NCBI RefSeq assembly: GCF_021365465.1
Contig: NZ_CP089932.1
Span: 682,001 to 746,000, forward strand
Direction of reading: 5' to 3'
Length of the DNA stretch: 64,000 nucleotides
Origin: Erwinia tracheiphila
Lineage (GTDB): Bacteria > Pseudomonadota > Gammaproteobacteria > Enterobacterales > Enterobacteriaceae
The notes under the pieces were generated by a model. It was given only the letters and a program-made list of their open reading frames with translations. It ran no database searches and was not told the origin of the DNA. A program made the position numbers and the translations under genes. Shown piece after piece: positions 1 through 11,912 of this stretch; position 1 is the stretch's first letter, and each line of letters opens with the position of its first letter.

Positions 1-1
1 G

Positions 2-1489
2 ATACTGGCTCACCGTTGGCTATATCGCCAGCTGCAGGGGATGGAACATCTGGAGCTGCGCGCCGAAAAAGTGCTGAAAGGGCAGAGAGGTACTATTCGG
101 CAGGGAAGCGTACACGAGTGGACTCCCAAAGCGAGCAGCGCTATCGATCTGCTATTAAGCGATCTTCACGAAGCAGCGGAACAGCGCAACCGCGTTGATA
201 CGTTAATTCGTGCCTTTGCCTCGAAAGATGCGAAAACCGGACTCAATAACCGCATGTTTTTCGACAATCAGTTGTCGACCATGCTGGAAGATACGGAAGG
301 CACGGGCGCTCATGGCATGGTGATGATGATTCGCTTCGCTGATTTCGATACTCTGCGCGATAGCTGGGGGAGAAGTCTGACTAAAGAATATTTGTTTGAC
401 CTGGTCAATCTGCTTTCGACCTTTGTGATGCGCTACCCCGGCGCGCTACTGGCACGTTATTTCCGTAGCGATTTTGCTGTGCTGCTGCCACATCGTAGTC
501 TGAAAGATGCGGATGGCATCGCCTCACAGCTGATCAATGCAGTGGATGCCTTGCCAGTCATGCGCAAGTTAGATCGTGAAGACATGATCCATATTGGTAT
601 CAGCGGCTGGTTTAGCGGACAAAGCACCCAGCAAGTTATGGAGAGTGTTGAAGTGGCGACACGGCATGCCGCGCTATCCGGTGGGAATAACTGGTCAGTG
701 GGTGAGGCACCGCAGCAGGATCGTAGTCGCGGCAGCGTAAAGTGGCGAACCTTACTGGAAAAGACCTTACAGCGTAGCAGCGCGCGTTTGTACCAAAAGC
801 CTGCCGTAACCTGTGCAGGCCATGTTGATCATCACGAGATTATGCCAAGGATTTTTGACGGCGAAAACGAAATTTCATCGGCGGAGTATCTGCCGTTTGT
901 CCAGCAGCTGGGGCTGGCAGAAAGCTATGATCGTCAATTAGTGGCGAACATTTTGGCATTACTGCCCGTTTATCCAGAGGAAACCCTGGCTATTCCATTA
1001 ATGGTCGATGCAATCATACGGCGTTCATTCCAGCGCTGGCTTCGCGATATGCTATTGCAATACACGAAACCGCAAAGAAATTGCATTTTATTTGAACTTG
1101 CTGAAGCCGACGTATGTCAACATAGCACTCGTCTGAGTACGGCTTTTCGATTATTGAAAGGTTTTGGCTGTCGGATAGCCATCAGTCAGGCAGGATTAAC
1201 GGTGGTCAGCACCAGCTATATCAAGCAGTTTGACGTGGAACTGATTAAGTTGCATCCGGGGCTGGTTCGTAACATTGAGCAACGCACCGAAAATCAACTT
1301 TTCGTGCAAAGCCTGCTGGAGAGTTGCAAGCCTACAGCAACACGGGTTTTTGCAGCAGGCGTGAAGCGCGATGCTGAGTGGCAAACGCTGGTAGAACTGG
1401 GTGTTCAGGGGGGGCAGGGTGAGTATTTTGCCCCCCCTGAATTGCTTACCAGTGATGTTAAAAAATTTTCGCAAAGATACAGAGTTTAG
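2..1489 (+). CDS. csrD: CsrD, regulator of CsrB/CsrC sRNA decay (5' end outside window)
   Basis: The reading frame is already open at the first base, so this is the last 495 residues of a protein that has 646 in E. coli; the N-terminal membrane part lies outside. A degenerate GGDEF domain is followed by a degenerate EAL domain. The GGDEF signature reads RSDF within ARYFRSDFAVLLP, and the EAL position reads HHEIM, as in CsrD, which neither makes nor degrades c-di-GMP. Known role: with RNase E it promotes turnover of the CsrB and CsrC RNAs and so frees CsrA. It lies upstream of mreB, as in E. coli. A perfect inverted repeat sits in its last 90 bases (separate entry). Confidence 0.95.
   Translation: MLAHRWLYRQLQGMEHLELRAEKVLKGQRGTIRQGSVHEWTPKASSAIDLLLSDLHEAAEQRNRVDTLIRAFASKDAKTGLNNRMFFDNQLSTMLEDTEGTGAHGMVMMIRFADFDTLRDSWGRSLTKEYLFDLVNLLSTFVMRYPGALLARYFRSDFAVLLPHRSLKDADGIASQLINAVDALPVMRKLDREDMIHIGISGWFSGQSTQQVMESVEVATRHAALSGGNNWSVGEAPQQDRSRGSVKWRTLLEKTLQRSSARLYQKPAVTCAGHVDHHEIMPRIFDGENEISSAEYLPFVQQLGLAESYDRQLVANILALLPVYPEETLAIPLMVDAIIRRSFQRWLRDMLLQYTKPQRNCILFELAEADVCQHSTRLSTAFRLLKGFGCRIAISQAGLTVVSTSYIKQFDVELIKLHPGLVRNIEQRTENQLFVQSLLESCKPTATRVFAAGVKRDAEWQTLVELGVQGGQGEYFAPPELLTSDVKKFSQRYRV
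1404..1441. repeat. Perfect 13-bp inverted repeat inside the csrD 3' end
   Basis: TTCAGGGGGGGCA at 1404–1416 is matched exactly by TGCCCCCCCTGAA at 1429–1441, with a 12-base loop. The hairpin would be very stable, lies 48 bases before the csrD stop codon, and encodes GQGEYFAPPEL-type residues. No T-run follows, so it is not a standard terminator. It could protect the mRNA 3' end or pause ribosomes; that is inference. Confidence 0.75.
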
Positions 1490-2857
<1,368 letters not shown>

Positions 2858-2865
2858 TTTGCCGG

Positions 2866-2899
2866 AAGGAGCGTGGCATTCTCTCCGCGCTCCTTTTTT
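2866..2899 (+). terminator. Hairpin with T-run between mreB and mreC
   Basis: AAGGAGCG (2866–2873) pairs with CGCTCCTT (2888–2895), and the second arm continues into a run of T. It lies 9 bases after the mreB stop and 26 before mreC, so it probably acts as a partial terminator that lowers mreCD expression relative to mreB. Confidence 0.75.
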
Positions 2900-2925
2900 A
2901 AGATGTCGAGGAATACGCCGAATTT

Positions 2926-3963
2926 ATGAAGCCGATCTTCAGCAGAGGTCCCTCTCTGCAATTACGCTTGTTTTTAGCGGTCATCGTGGCGATAGGTGTC
3001 ATTATTGCAGATAGCCGTCTGGGTGCTTTTAGCCAGATTCGTACTTATATGGATACGGCCGTCAGCCCGTTCTATTTTCTGGCTAATGGCCCTCGCCAGG
3101 CTTTGGACTCCCTGTCTGCTACCCTGGCTTCACGCCAGCAGCTTGAGCTGGAAAATAAAGCGTTACACCGCGAGCTGATGCTTAAAAACAGTGAATTGTT
3201 GTTAATCGGGCAGTTCAGGCAGGAAAATGCCCGACTGCGCGAATTACTTGGCTCGCCGCTGCGCCAGGATGAACAAAAAATGGTGGCCCAGGTGCTGTCG
3301 ACCGGGACCGATCCCTATACCGATCAAGTCGTGATCGATAAAGGAAGCGTCAACGGCGTCTATGAAGGTCAGCCGATTATCAGTGATAAAGGTGTGGTCG
3401 GTCAGGTGGTCGCGGTGGGGAAAATTACCAGCCGGGTAATGTTGATTTGCGACTCCTCACACGCTTTACCTATTCAAGTACTGCGCAACGATATTCGCGT
3501 TATCGCAGCAGGTAATGGTTGCACGGAAGATTTGCAGCTGGAGCATTTACCGGGTAACACCGATATCCGTGTCGGAGATGTGTTGGTGACATCCGGGCTG
3601 GGGGGACGTTTTCCCGAAGGTTATCCGGTCGGTGTGGTATCAAACGTGAAACTGGATACACAGCGTGCTTATACGGTGATTCAGGCGCGATCCACCGCAG
3701 GACTGCAGCGGCTGCGTTATTTGCTTTTGCTGTGGGGAACTGATCGCAATGGTACGATGCCGCTGGCACCGGGTGAGGTGCATCGGGTCGCCAACGAGCG
3801 CCTCATGCAGATGATGCCTCAGGTTCTGCCAGCTGCCAGTGAGCTAATGGGGCCTCCCATTCCTGGCAGTCAACCCACGCCGGCAGGGAATAACACGTCA
3901 GCTGCGGCTGCCGTTCCGGGCGCGAACCGTTCGGCCTCTGCTTCTTACAGGAGCCAACCTTGA
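2926..3963 (+). CDS. mreC: MreC, rod-shape scaffold protein
   Basis: 345 residues. A short cytoplasmic tail is followed by one transmembrane segment (about 14–32), a periplasmic coiled coil (about 65–105) and a beta-sandwich region, then a Pro/Ala/Ser-rich tail from about 310. MreC links cytoplasmic MreB to the periplasmic elongation machinery by binding and activating PBP2. Its stop overlaps the mreD start, so the two are translationally coupled. Confidence 0.97.
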   Translation: MKPIFSRGPSLQLRLFLAVIVAIGVIIADSRLGAFSQIRTYMDTAVSPFYFLANGPRQALDSLSATLASRQQLELENKALHRELMLKNSELLLIGQFRQENARLRELLGSPLRQDEQKMVAQVLSTGTDPYTDQVVIDKGSVNGVYEGQPIISDKGVVGQVVAVGKITSRVMLICDSSHALPIQVLRNDIRVIAAGNGCTEDLQLEHLPGNTDIRVGDVLVTSGLGGRFPEGYPVGVVSNVKLDTQRAYTVIQARSTAGLQRLRYLLLLWGTDRNGTMPLAPGEVHRVANERLMQMMPQVLPAASELMGPPIPGSQPTPAGNNTSAAAAVPGANRSASASYRSQP

Positions 3964-4448
3964 GCAGCTATCGCAGCCATGGCCGATGGGTTATCTGGCT
4001 GTCATTTCTGGTCGCGTTGATACTGCAAATTATGCCGTGGCCGGACCAGTTATTAATCTTCCGGCCGTCCTGGTTGCTGCTTATCCTTATCTATTGGGTA
4101 CTGGCGTTACCACACCGGGTGAATGTGGGCACGGGATTCATGATGGGTTCTATAATGGATCTGATCTCTGGCTCTACACTGGGTGTACGCGCTCTGGCTT
4201 TCAGTATTATTGCTTATCTGGTGGCGTTTAAATTCCAGCTATTTCGTAATCTTGCGCTCTGGCAGCAGGCGATGATAGTGATAGTGCTGTCACTGGCGAT
4301 GAATGTCATTGTTTTCTGGGCCCAGTTTCTGGTCATTAACATCTCGTTCCGACCGGAAATTTTTTGGGGCAGTGTTATTGATGGTGTTCTATGGCCCTGG
4401 CTGTTCTTGCTAATGAGAAAAATTCGCCGCCAGTTTGCTGTTCAATAA
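3960..4448 (+). CDS. mreD: MreD, rod-shape membrane protein
   Basis: 162 residues, the E. coli length, almost wholly hydrophobic with about five membrane segments. The TTG start at 3960 overlaps the mreC TGA and has AGGAG at 3951–3955; it restores the expected N-terminus ([12 protein letters not shown]). Integral inner-membrane member of the MreBCD complex. Confidence 0.95.
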   Translation: MSSYRSHGRWVIWLSFLVALILQIMPWPDQLLIFRPSWLLLILIYWVLALPHRVNVGTGFMMGSIMDLISGSTLGVRALAFSIIAYLVAFKFQLFRNLALWQQAMIVIVLSLAMNVIVFWAQFLVINISFRPEIFWGSVIDGVLWPWLFLLMRKIRRQFAVQ

Positions 4449-4456
4449 GGACGATT

Positions 4457-5053
4457 ATGGTATCCCTCTATCTGGCTTCCGCCTCCCCCCGTCGCCGTGA
4501 ACTATTAACGCAGCTTGGCCTGCATTTTGAATCTCTGAACGCGCCAGTCGAAGAGATCAGGTATCCTGATGAAAGGGCGGAGGTTTATGTTAGCCGCCTT
4601 GCGCGGGAAAAAGCTTGTGCTGGTCTGGCAATAGCCGAACAGGATTTGCCCGTTCTGGGAGCGGATACCATTGTGGTACTGAACAATGAGATCTTAGAAA
4701 AACCGGTTGATGAACAGGCAGCCGCCGGGATGTTGTCTAAACTGTCCGGGCAGACTCATCAGGTGATGACGGCCGTGGCGTTGATCGATCGCCAACAGCA
4801 GCTGACGTGTCTGGTCACGACGGACGTCACCTTCCGGGCTCTCACCTGCTATGAAATTGCTACCTACATTGCCAGCGGCGAGCCGATGGATAAGGCTGGT
4901 GCTTATGGTATTCAGGGAAAAGGCGGAAATTTTGTCAGAAAGATCAACGGCAGCTATCACGCCGTGGTCGGGCTTCCGCTGGTGGAAACGACGGAGCTAC
5001 TCAACCATTTTCAATCGCTGCGTGAGGTAAGAGACAGACATCATGACAGCTGA
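4457..5053 (+). CDS. yhdE: Maf-family nucleotide pyrophosphatase YhdE
   Basis: 198 residues from the ATG at 4457, preceded by AAGGA. It has the Maf signature [12 protein letters not shown] at the N-terminus and LGADTIVV and [10 protein letters not shown] further on. The YhdE branch hydrolyses dTTP, UTP and related, including modified, nucleotides to monophosphates, and overexpression of Maf proteins blocks septation. An in-frame start 66 bases upstream would run into mreD and is unlikely. The gene overlaps rng by 11 bases. Confidence 0.93.
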   Translation: MVSLYLASASPRRRELLTQLGLHFESLNAPVEEIRYPDERAEVYVSRLAREKACAGLAIAEQDLPVLGADTIVVLNNEILEKPVDEQAAAGMLSKLSGQTHQVMTAVALIDRQQQLTCLVTTDVTFRALTCYEIATYIASGEPMDKAGAYGIQGKGGNFVRKINGSYHAVVGLPLVETTELLNHFQSLREVRDRHHDS

Positions 5054-6512
5054 GTTGTTGGTTAACATTACCCCCTCTGAGACCAGGGTGGCTTTGATTG
5101 ATGGCGGTATCCTTCAGGAAATCCATATTGAGCGTGAAGCACGCAGAGGCATTGTAGGCAATATTTACAAAGGCCGTGTCAGTCGCGTACTGCCTGGTAT
5201 GCAGGCCGCTTTTGTCGATATTGGGCTTGAGAAAGCAGCATTTCTGCATGCGTCAGACATCGTGCCGCACACCGAATGTGTTGCTGGTGACGAGCGGAAA
5301 AACTTCGCGGTCCGCGATATTTCCGAGCTGGTTCGGCAGGGACAGGACCTGATGGTTCAGGTGGTAAAAGATCCGCTCGGAACCAAAGGCGCACGTCTGA
5401 CCACCGACATCACCCTGCCGTCACGCTATCTGGTCTTTATGCCGGGTGCGTCTCACGTTGGCGTGTCGCAGCGCATCGAAAGCGAAAAAGAGCGTGAGCG
5501 TCTTAAGTCGGTGGTGGCATCGTACTGTGACGAGCTGGGCGGCTACATTATTCGTACTGCGGCTGAGGGCGTCGGTGAAGTCGAGCTGGCCTCAGACGCT
5601 GCTTTTCTCAAACGGTTGTGGACGAAAGTCATTGAACGAAAGAAGCGTAATCAGACCCGCTGCCGTCTGTATGGCGAAGTGGCGCTGTCGCAGCGTATTT
5701 TGCGCGACTTTGCTGGGGCGGCACTGGATCGCATTCGTATTGATTCACGGCTGACCTACGAACATCTGGTCGAGTTCACCGGTGAATACATCCCGGAGAT
5801 GACGGTAAAGCTTCAGCTTTATACTGGCAAACAACCCATCTTTGATCTGTTTGATGTGGAAAATGAGATTCAACGTTCGCTGGATCGCAAAGTGGAATTG
5901 AAATCCGGCGGCTATCTGATTATCGATCAGACCGAGGCGATGACCACGGTTGATATCAATACCGGTGCCTTTGTCGGGCACCGTAATCTTGACGAAACCA
6001 TCTTTAATACCAACATTGAGGCGACGCAAGCCATTGCCCGTCAGTTACGCCTGCGTAATCTTGGTGGCATTATCATTATCGATTTTATTGATATGAATAA
6101 TGAAGACCATCGACGTCGCGTGCTGTATTCTCTGGAGCAGGCACTGAGCAAAGACCGGGTGAAAACCGTTATCAATGGCTTCTCGCCGCTCGGGCTGGTG
6201 GAAATGACCCGCAAGCGTACGCGAGAGAGTATTGAGCATGTGTTGTGCCAAAATTGCCCGGTTTGTAAAGGCCGCGGAACGCTAAAAACGGTGGAAACGG
6301 TTTGCTATGAGATTATGCGTGAAATTGTGCGGGTGCATCATGCTTATGACTCAGACCGTTTTCTGGTCTATGCGTCCCCTGCTGTGGCCGATGCGTTGAA
6401 AACCGATGAATCTCATGCGCTGGCGGAAGTTGAGGTCTTCGTTGGCAAGCAGGTTAAGGTTCAAATTGAACTGCTCTACACTCAGGAGCAATTTGACGTG
6501 GTCATGATGTGA
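5043..6512 (+). CDS. rng: Ribonuclease G
   Basis: 489 residues, the same as E. coli RNase G. An S1 RNA-binding domain (about 38–120) is followed by the RNase E/G catalytic core, with metal-binding aspartates in TTVDINTG and IIIIDFIDM (Asp304 and Asp347 by length equivalence). The zinc-link motif CxxC appears as CPVCKGRGT near the C-terminus. It matures the 16S rRNA 5' end and degrades some mRNAs. Starts inside the end of yhdE. Confidence 0.97.
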   Translation: MTAELLVNITPSETRVALIDGGILQEIHIEREARRGIVGNIYKGRVSRVLPGMQAAFVDIGLEKAAFLHASDIVPHTECVAGDERKNFAVRDISELVRQGQDLMVQVVKDPLGTKGARLTTDITLPSRYLVFMPGASHVGVSQRIESEKERERLKSVVASYCDELGGYIIRTAAEGVGEVELASDAAFLKRLWTKVIERKKRNQTRCRLYGEVALSQRILRDFAGAALDRIRIDSRLTYEHLVEFTGEYIPEMTVKLQLYTGKQPIFDLFDVENEIQRSLDRKVELKSGGYLIIDQTEAMTTVDINTGAFVGHRNLDETIFNTNIEATQAIARQLRLRNLGGIIIIDFIDMNNEDHRRRVLYSLEQALSKDRVKTVINGFSPLGLVEMTRKRTRESIEHVLCQNCPVCKGRGTLKTVETVCYEIMREIVRVHHAYDSDRFLVYASPAVADALKTDESHALAEVEVFVGKQVKVQIELLYTQEQFDVVMM

Positions 6513-6543
6513 TCCCGGCGTGGCGGAAGGCAAGGAGAAGCGT

Positions 6544-9500
6544 GTGAGGCGATTGCCGAGGATCCTGCTACACACCACAGCAACTATCGTGGTGCTTACC
6601 GCGCTGTTAGTCAGTGGGCTGCGCCTGGTGATGCCGCATATGAACGGCTGGCGCGAAACCATTGCGCAGCGTATTTCTTCTGCAACAGGCATGCCGGTAC
6701 AGTTCAGCGAGCTGAACGGTAAGTGGGAAAATTTTGGTCCTGTTCTGGATATCAAAACCATTCAGGTGGGTTTGAAAGACGGGGGCGATTTAAAAATTGG
6801 TCGGGTGACGCTGGCACTCGATGTCTGGCAATCATTACTGCATTTTCGCTGGCAGTTTCGTAATCTTACTTTCTATAACCTCAATCTTGTCACCAACACC
6901 CCCCTGAGTACGGACACTAATGACAAAGCGCGGTTCAGGCCCGGTCAGTTAAGCGATCTCTTTCTTCGGCAGTTTGACCACTTTGATCTGCACCAGAGTC
7001 AGGTAAGCTTTCTTACGCCGTCAGGCCAGCGTGCTCATTTGGATATTCCACAGCTCACCTGGCTAAACGAAAAAAATCGTCATCGCGCGGAAGGTTTAGT
7101 CAGTCTTTCCAGCTTTACCGGGCAGCATGGCGTGGTGCAGGTTCGTCTCGATCTTAGCGATACCCGCGGTTATCTCGACACTGGACGGGCATGGATGCAG
7201 GCCGATGAGGTTGATGTGAAACCCTGGTTAGGCCAGTGGATGCGCGATAATACCTCGTTAAAAAGCGCCCGTTTTAGCCTGGCTGGGTGGCTCAGTCTCA
7301 GGGAGGGGGAAATTTATGATGGTGATGTTGTGTTAACCCAGGGCAGCGCTGAGTGGCAGGGTGATGGAAAGTCCCATCAACTGGCTATTCAGCATATGAC
7401 CGCGCACGTTTCCCTATTTAACGGAGGGTGGCGCCTGGATGTGCCGCAAACCAGGCTGTCTACAGATGATAAACCCTGGCCGGTTGGCACGTTTTCGCTA
7501 TTATGGCTACCGGAAGACAGCCTGCTACCCGGACTGGACCATCATCAGGAAGTCCGCGTTCGTGCAACCCATTTACAGCTTGACCGGCTGGATGCGCTGA
7601 TTCCGCTCTTTTCTAAACTTTCTCCAGGCCTGCTGGATAACTGGCGCGCCTTACAGCCGCGTGGTCAGCTACAAACGTTGGCCGTCGATATCCCCCTCCA
7701 GCAGCTCGATGAAAGTCGTTTCCTGGCCACCTGGAATAACCTTAGCTGGCAGCACTGGCAACTGATACCGGGTATGGAGCATCTCAGTGGTTCTGCCAGC
7801 GGAAGTCTGGCGGACGGGCAGCTGAACTTTGTGCTCAATGATGCCCGTTTACCCTATGGCGACATGTTTCGTGCACCGCTGGAAATAGAACATGCCAGTG
7901 GTACGGTAAACTGGCAGCGCGATTCGCATAATCTGACAATGTCCGGTCATCAAATGGAAGTCAAAGCACGTTCCCTGTGGGCGAAAGGGGATTTCCACTG
8001 GACGCAGCCTGAGAACACTGCGCCCAGGCTGGATATTCTGGCGGGTATTAACGTCACGGACGGTGGCGATGCATGGCGCTACTTTCCCGAGCCGCTGATG
8101 GGTACCGCGCTGGTTAACTATCTTAGCGGTGCTATCAAAGGGGGGCAGGTGCAGAACGCTTCGCTGATTTTCGCCGGCGATCCCCATCTCTTTCCCTTTA
8201 AAAACAACGAAGGTCTGCTCCAGGTATGGGTGCCTCTCAGGCAGGGGACCTTTCAGTTTCAGCCCGGCTGGCCCGATCTGAAAAACCTGGATATCAACCT
8301 GGATTTTGTGAATGACGGGCTGTTTATGAAAGCTGACCAGACAAAACTTGGTAATGTGCAGGCCAGAAACATTTCAGCCGTCATCCCGGATTATCTTAAA
8401 GAACGGCTGATCATTGATGGTGATATTCAGAGTGAAGGCTCTGATGTCGGCACTTATTTTAATCAGACGCCATTAAAAAACACGCTTGGCGCGGCACTGA
8501 ATCAACTCAAAATCAGTGGTGATGTGGGTGGTCACTTACATCTTAACATTCCGCTGGACGGGGAACAGGTCAGCGCGATCGGCGATGTTAATTTAAGCAA
8601 TAACCAGCTACGTATTGAACCCTTGAAAAGCACGGTTAAGCAGCTCAGTGGACGCTTTACCTATGACAATGGCAACCTGCAAAGTGGGCCGCTGGTAGGC
8701 AATTGGTTTGGACAACCGCTTAAGGTCACCTTCAATACCCATGAAGGTGAAAAAGGCTATCAGATAGGTGTTGACCTCAATGGAGACTGGCACCCCGGCA
8801 ACATGGATATCGTGCCTGCTGTGCTTAGAAAAAAACTGGCGGGCAATGCGGGCTGGCAAAGTAATGTAAAAATCACTTTGCCGCACGGCGGAGGCGCGGA
8901 TTATCAGATAGAGCTGACGGGCGATATGCAGAACGTCAGCAGTTACTTACCACCGCCACTGGATAAAGACAGCGGGGCAGCAATGCCGATCAAAATCAGC
9001 GCCAGGGGCAACCTGCATACCTTTAATCTGAGCGGTGTCATTGCAGACAGCCATCGTTTCAACAGCCAGTGGCTTCTGGGCAAGCAATTGCGTATCGGAC
9101 GAGGGATCTGGGAAAACGCCGCCTCGAAAACCCCAGCCCTGCCTGCATCTGGTGGTATGATCCTGAACCTGCCACCGCTGGACGGACAGGCCTGGTTTGC
9201 GCTGCTGGGATCGGGAAATGCGTCCGGGATTAAAGGAAACGCTAAGAGCCGTTCTTATTTACCGGGGGACATCACCCTGAGAACGCCTGTACTCACATTG
9301 GGTGGTCAGGACTGGCATGAACTTGATACCACCCTGGTGCAGACGATGAATGGCGATATGCAAATCCAGGCGAAAGGCAAAGAGATTGCAGGTCAGCTGC
9401 TTATGAACTCACATTCTCCGTGGGTTGCACACGTTAACTATCTTTATTACAACCCGCAGTGGTCAGCAAAAGCAGGTAGTTTCCCTTTTACCTGGGATAC

Positions 9501-10350
9501 TACAGCAATCAATTTCCGCAACTGGCCTGCGCTGAATCTGACCTGTGATGAATGCTGGCTCCGCGGGCAGAATTTCGGCCATATCAAGGGAAATCTTACC
9601 CATGACAGTGATACGTTGACCTTACAAAATGGTCTGATTGACAGTGGCAGTGCCCGGCTGAGTATTGCCGGACAATGGGTTAACCGCCCGGGCGAGCAGC
9701 GCACGGCACTCAAAGGTGTGTTCAGTGGCAAGAAGATCGACGATGCGATGAACTGGTTTGGTATGAGCACGCCGCTAAGGGATTCTCCTTTTAACCTTCA
9801 TTACGATCTGCACTGGCAGGCTGCGCCCTGGCCGCCCTCTGAAGCTACCCTGAGTGGCGTTCTGAAATCTCATCTTGGTGCGGGCCAGATTGCCGATGTG
9901 GATACCGTACGCGCAGCACAGCTGCTCCGCCTGGTCAGCGTGGATGCGCTACTGCGTAAATTGCGACTGGATTTCACCGATACCTTCAGCCAGGGATTCT
10001 ATTTCGATTCCATCAACGGTACGGCATGGATTGATAAAGGGATATTGCGGACGGATAACCTGCTGGTTGATGGTCTTGAAGCCGATATTGCCATGAAGGG
10101 GCAGGTTGATCTTGTCCGGCGGGAGATCAATATGGAAGCGGTGGTTGCGCCGGCAATTTCTGCCACGGTTGGCGTGGCTGCGGCTTTTGCCGTCAATCCG
10201 GTGGTGGGAGCGGCGGTCTTTGCTGCCAGCAAGGTGCTTGGCCCACTCTGGAATAAGATCTCCGTACTCCGCTACCATATTTCCGGCCCCATTGATAAAC
10301 CAAAGATTGATGAAGTGCTGCGCAAGCCAAGAGAAAACAGCCCGAAGTGA
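6544..10350 (+). CDS. yhdP: YhdP, AsmA-like inter-membrane lipid transport protein
   Basis: 1268 residues from the GTG at 6544, chosen because AAGGAG lies six bases upstream and the N-terminus (MRRLPRILL) matches the family; a GTG at 6520 has no such site. One N-terminal membrane anchor (about 8–28) is followed by a very long periplasmic beta-rich AsmA/DUF3971-type body that bridges to the outer membrane. A Gly/Ala-rich hydrophobic stretch lies near residue 1220. YhdP, with TamB and YdbH, moves phospholipids to the outer membrane. Confidence 0.95.
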   Translation: MRRLPRILLHTTATIVVLTALLVSGLRLVMPHMNGWRETIAQRISSATGMPVQFSELNGKWENFGPVLDIKTIQVGLKDGGDLKIGRVTLALDVWQSLLHFRWQFRNLTFYNLNLVTNTPLSTDTNDKARFRPGQLSDLFLRQFDHFDLHQSQVSFLTPSGQRAHLDIPQLTWLNEKNRHRAEGLVSLSSFTGQHGVVQVRLDLSDTRGYLDTGRAWMQADEVDVKPWLGQWMRDNTSLKSARFSLAGWLSLREGEIYDGDVVLTQGSAEWQGDGKSHQLAIQHMTAHVSLFNGGWRLDVPQTRLSTDDKPWPVGTFSLLWLPEDSLLPGLDHHQEVRVRATHLQLDRLDALIPLFSKLSPGLLDNWRALQPRGQLQTLAVDIPLQQLDESRFLATWNNLSWQHWQLIPGMEHLSGSASGSLADGQLNFVLNDARLPYGDMFRAPLEIEHASGTVNWQRDSHNLTMSGHQMEVKARSLWAKGDFHWTQPENTAPRLDILAGINVTDGGDAWRYFPEPLMGTALVNYLSGAIKGGQVQNASLIFAGDPHLFPFKNNEGLLQVWVPLRQGTFQFQPGWPDLKNLDINLDFVNDGLFMKADQTKLGNVQARNISAVIPDYLKERLIIDGDIQSEGSDVGTYFNQTPLKNTLGAALNQLKISGDVGGHLHLNIPLDGEQVSAIGDVNLSNNQLRIEPLKSTVKQLSGRFTYDNGNLQSGPLVGNWFGQPLKVTFNTHEGEKGYQIGVDLNGDWHPGNMDIVPAVLRKKLAGNAGWQSNVKITLPHGGGADYQIELTGDMQNVSSYLPPPLDKDSGAAMPIKISARGNLHTFNLSGVIADSHRFNSQWLLGKQLRIGRGIWENAASKTPALPASGGMILNLPPLDGQAWFALLGSGNASGIKGNAKSRSYLPGDITLRTPVLTLGGQDWHELDTTLVQTMNGDMQIQAKGKEIAGQLLMNSHSPWVAHVNYLYYNPQWSAKAGSFPFTWDTTAINFRNWPALNLTCDECWLRGQNFGHIKGNLTHDSDTLTLQNGLIDSGSARLSIAGQWVNRPGEQRTALKGVFSGKKIDDAMNWFGMSTPLRDSPFNLHYDLHWQAAPWPPSEATLSGVLKSHLGAGQIADVDTVRAAQLLRLVSVDALLRKLRLDFTDTFSQGFYFDSINGTAWIDKGILRTDNLLVDGLEADIAMKGQVDLVRREINMEAVVAPAISATVGVAAAFAVNPVVGAAVFAASKVLGPLWNKISVLRYHISGPIDKPKIDEVLRKPRENSPK

Positions 10351-10433
10351 ATTTGACGTGGCCGGTGAATTGCCGCAGGCTATAGAAATGCATTGCCAGT
10401 CGAGGCTGGCTCCGCCCAAATGAGCGAGAATAC

Positions 10434-11879
10434 ATGAGTCTGAATCTGGTAAGTGAGCGGTTGCTGACTGCTAACAATATTAATCAAGCCGACCTTTTTT
10501 CCCTTCTTGGCATGCTATCTGAACGCAAGCTGGATTACGCCGATCTCTATTTTCAATCCAGTATCCATGAATCCTGGGTTCTGGAAGATCGCATTATCAA
10601 AGACGGCTCGTGGAATATTGATCAAGGTGTGGGTGTTCGTGCCGTTAGCGGTGAGAAAACGGGTTTTGCCTATTCCGATCAAATTACGCTTGCAGCGCTA
10701 ACGCAAAGCGCCAGCGCTGCCCGCAGTATTGTTCGTGAGCAGGGAAATGGCCAATCGCATATGCTCGGTGCTGTGGTGAATCGCCAGTTGTATCCGTCTG
10801 CCGATCCACTACAAAGCCTGACGAGGGAAGAGAAAATTGCGCTGTTACACCGCGTGGATAGCGTTGCGCGTGCTGCCGATAAGCGAGTACAGGAAGTGAG
10901 TGCCAGCCTGAGCGGCATTTATGAGATGGTGCTGGTTGCGGCAACGGATGGGACTCTGGCGGCGGATGTCCGTCCTCTGGTTCGACTTTCTATCAGCGTT
11001 CAGGCAGAGGAGGATGGTAAGCGCGAGCGGGGTGCCAGCGGCGGCGGCGGGCGTTTTGGCTATGAATTTTTCCTGGCGGATGAATCGGGCGAAATGCGTG
11101 CAGAGGCCTGGGCGCGAGAAGCAGTTCGTATGGCGCTGGTCAATCTGAGTGCGGTAGCCGCACCAGCCGGAGCCTTACCTGTGGTGCTGGGTGCTGGTTG
11201 GCCCGGTGTTCTGTTGCATGAAGCGGTGGGCCACGGGCTGGAAGGTGATTTTAACCGCCGCGGGACGTCAGTTTTCAGCGGGCAGCTGGGACAGCGGGTC
11301 GCGTCGGAGCTGTGTACCGTAGTCGACGATGGCACCCTTGACGGTTTGCGTGGCTCACTGGCGGTGGATGATGAAGGCGTACCGGGGCAGTACAACGTAC
11401 TGATTGAAAATGGCATTCTGAAAGGCTACATGCAGGACAAGCTGAATGCCCGGCTGATGGGCGTTAACCCTACTGGTAATGGTCGCCGGGAATCTTATGC
11501 GCATCTGCCCATGCCGCGCATGACTAACACCTATATGCTTGCCGGGAAGTCAACTCCCCAGGATATTATCGAAAGCGTAGAATACGGACTTTTTGCGCCC
11601 AATTTTGGTGGTGGTCAGGTTGATATCACCTCCGGTAAATTTGTTTTCTCGACCTCTGAAGCCTATATGATTGAAAAAGGTAAAGTGACCAGACCGGTGA
11701 AAGGGGCAACGCTTATTGGTTCCGGCATTGAGGCTATGCAGCAAATCTCAATGGTGGGTAATGACCTTGCACTGGACAAAGGTGTTGGTGTGTGTGGCAA
11801 AGAAGGGCAAAGTTTGCCGGTCGGCGTCGGACAGCCAACGCTGAAGCTGGACAAAATCACCGTGGGCGGCACCGCCTGA
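10434..11879 (+). CDS. tldD: TldD, metalloprotease subunit
   Basis: 481 residues. The zinc-binding HExxxH motif is present as [11 protein letters not shown] near residue 263. TldD and its partner TldE/PmbA form a protease that degrades unfolded peptides, trims the leaders of microcin-type peptides and helps degrade the antitoxin CcdA. PmbA is not in this window, as expected. A short hairpin follows the stop. Confidence 0.97.
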   Translation: MSLNLVSERLLTANNINQADLFSLLGMLSERKLDYADLYFQSSIHESWVLEDRIIKDGSWNIDQGVGVRAVSGEKTGFAYSDQITLAALTQSASAARSIVREQGNGQSHMLGAVVNRQLYPSADPLQSLTREEKIALLHRVDSVARAADKRVQEVSASLSGIYEMVLVAATDGTLAADVRPLVRLSISVQAEEDGKRERGASGGGGRFGYEFFLADESGEMRAEAWAREAVRMALVNLSAVAAPAGALPVVLGAGWPGVLLHEAVGHGLEGDFNRRGTSVFSGQLGQRVASELCTVVDDGTLDGLRGSLAVDDEGVPGQYNVLIENGILKGYMQDKLNARLMGVNPTGNGRRESYAHLPMPRMTNTYMLAGKSTPQDIIESVEYGLFAPNFGGGQVDITSGKFVFSTSEAYMIEKGKVTRPVKGATLIGSGIEAMQQISMVGNDLALDKGVGVCGKEGQSLPVGVGQPTLKLDKITVGGTA

Positions 11880-11890
11880 TTCACTGCGTC

Positions 11891-11912
11891 AACGGGGAAC
11901 CCATGCCCCGTT
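11891..11912. terminator. Hairpin between convergent tldD and aaeR relic
   Basis: AACGGGG (11891–11897) pairs with CCCCGTT (11906–11912). T-runs on both sides are short, so termination in either direction is plausible but weakly supported. Confidence 0.45.
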
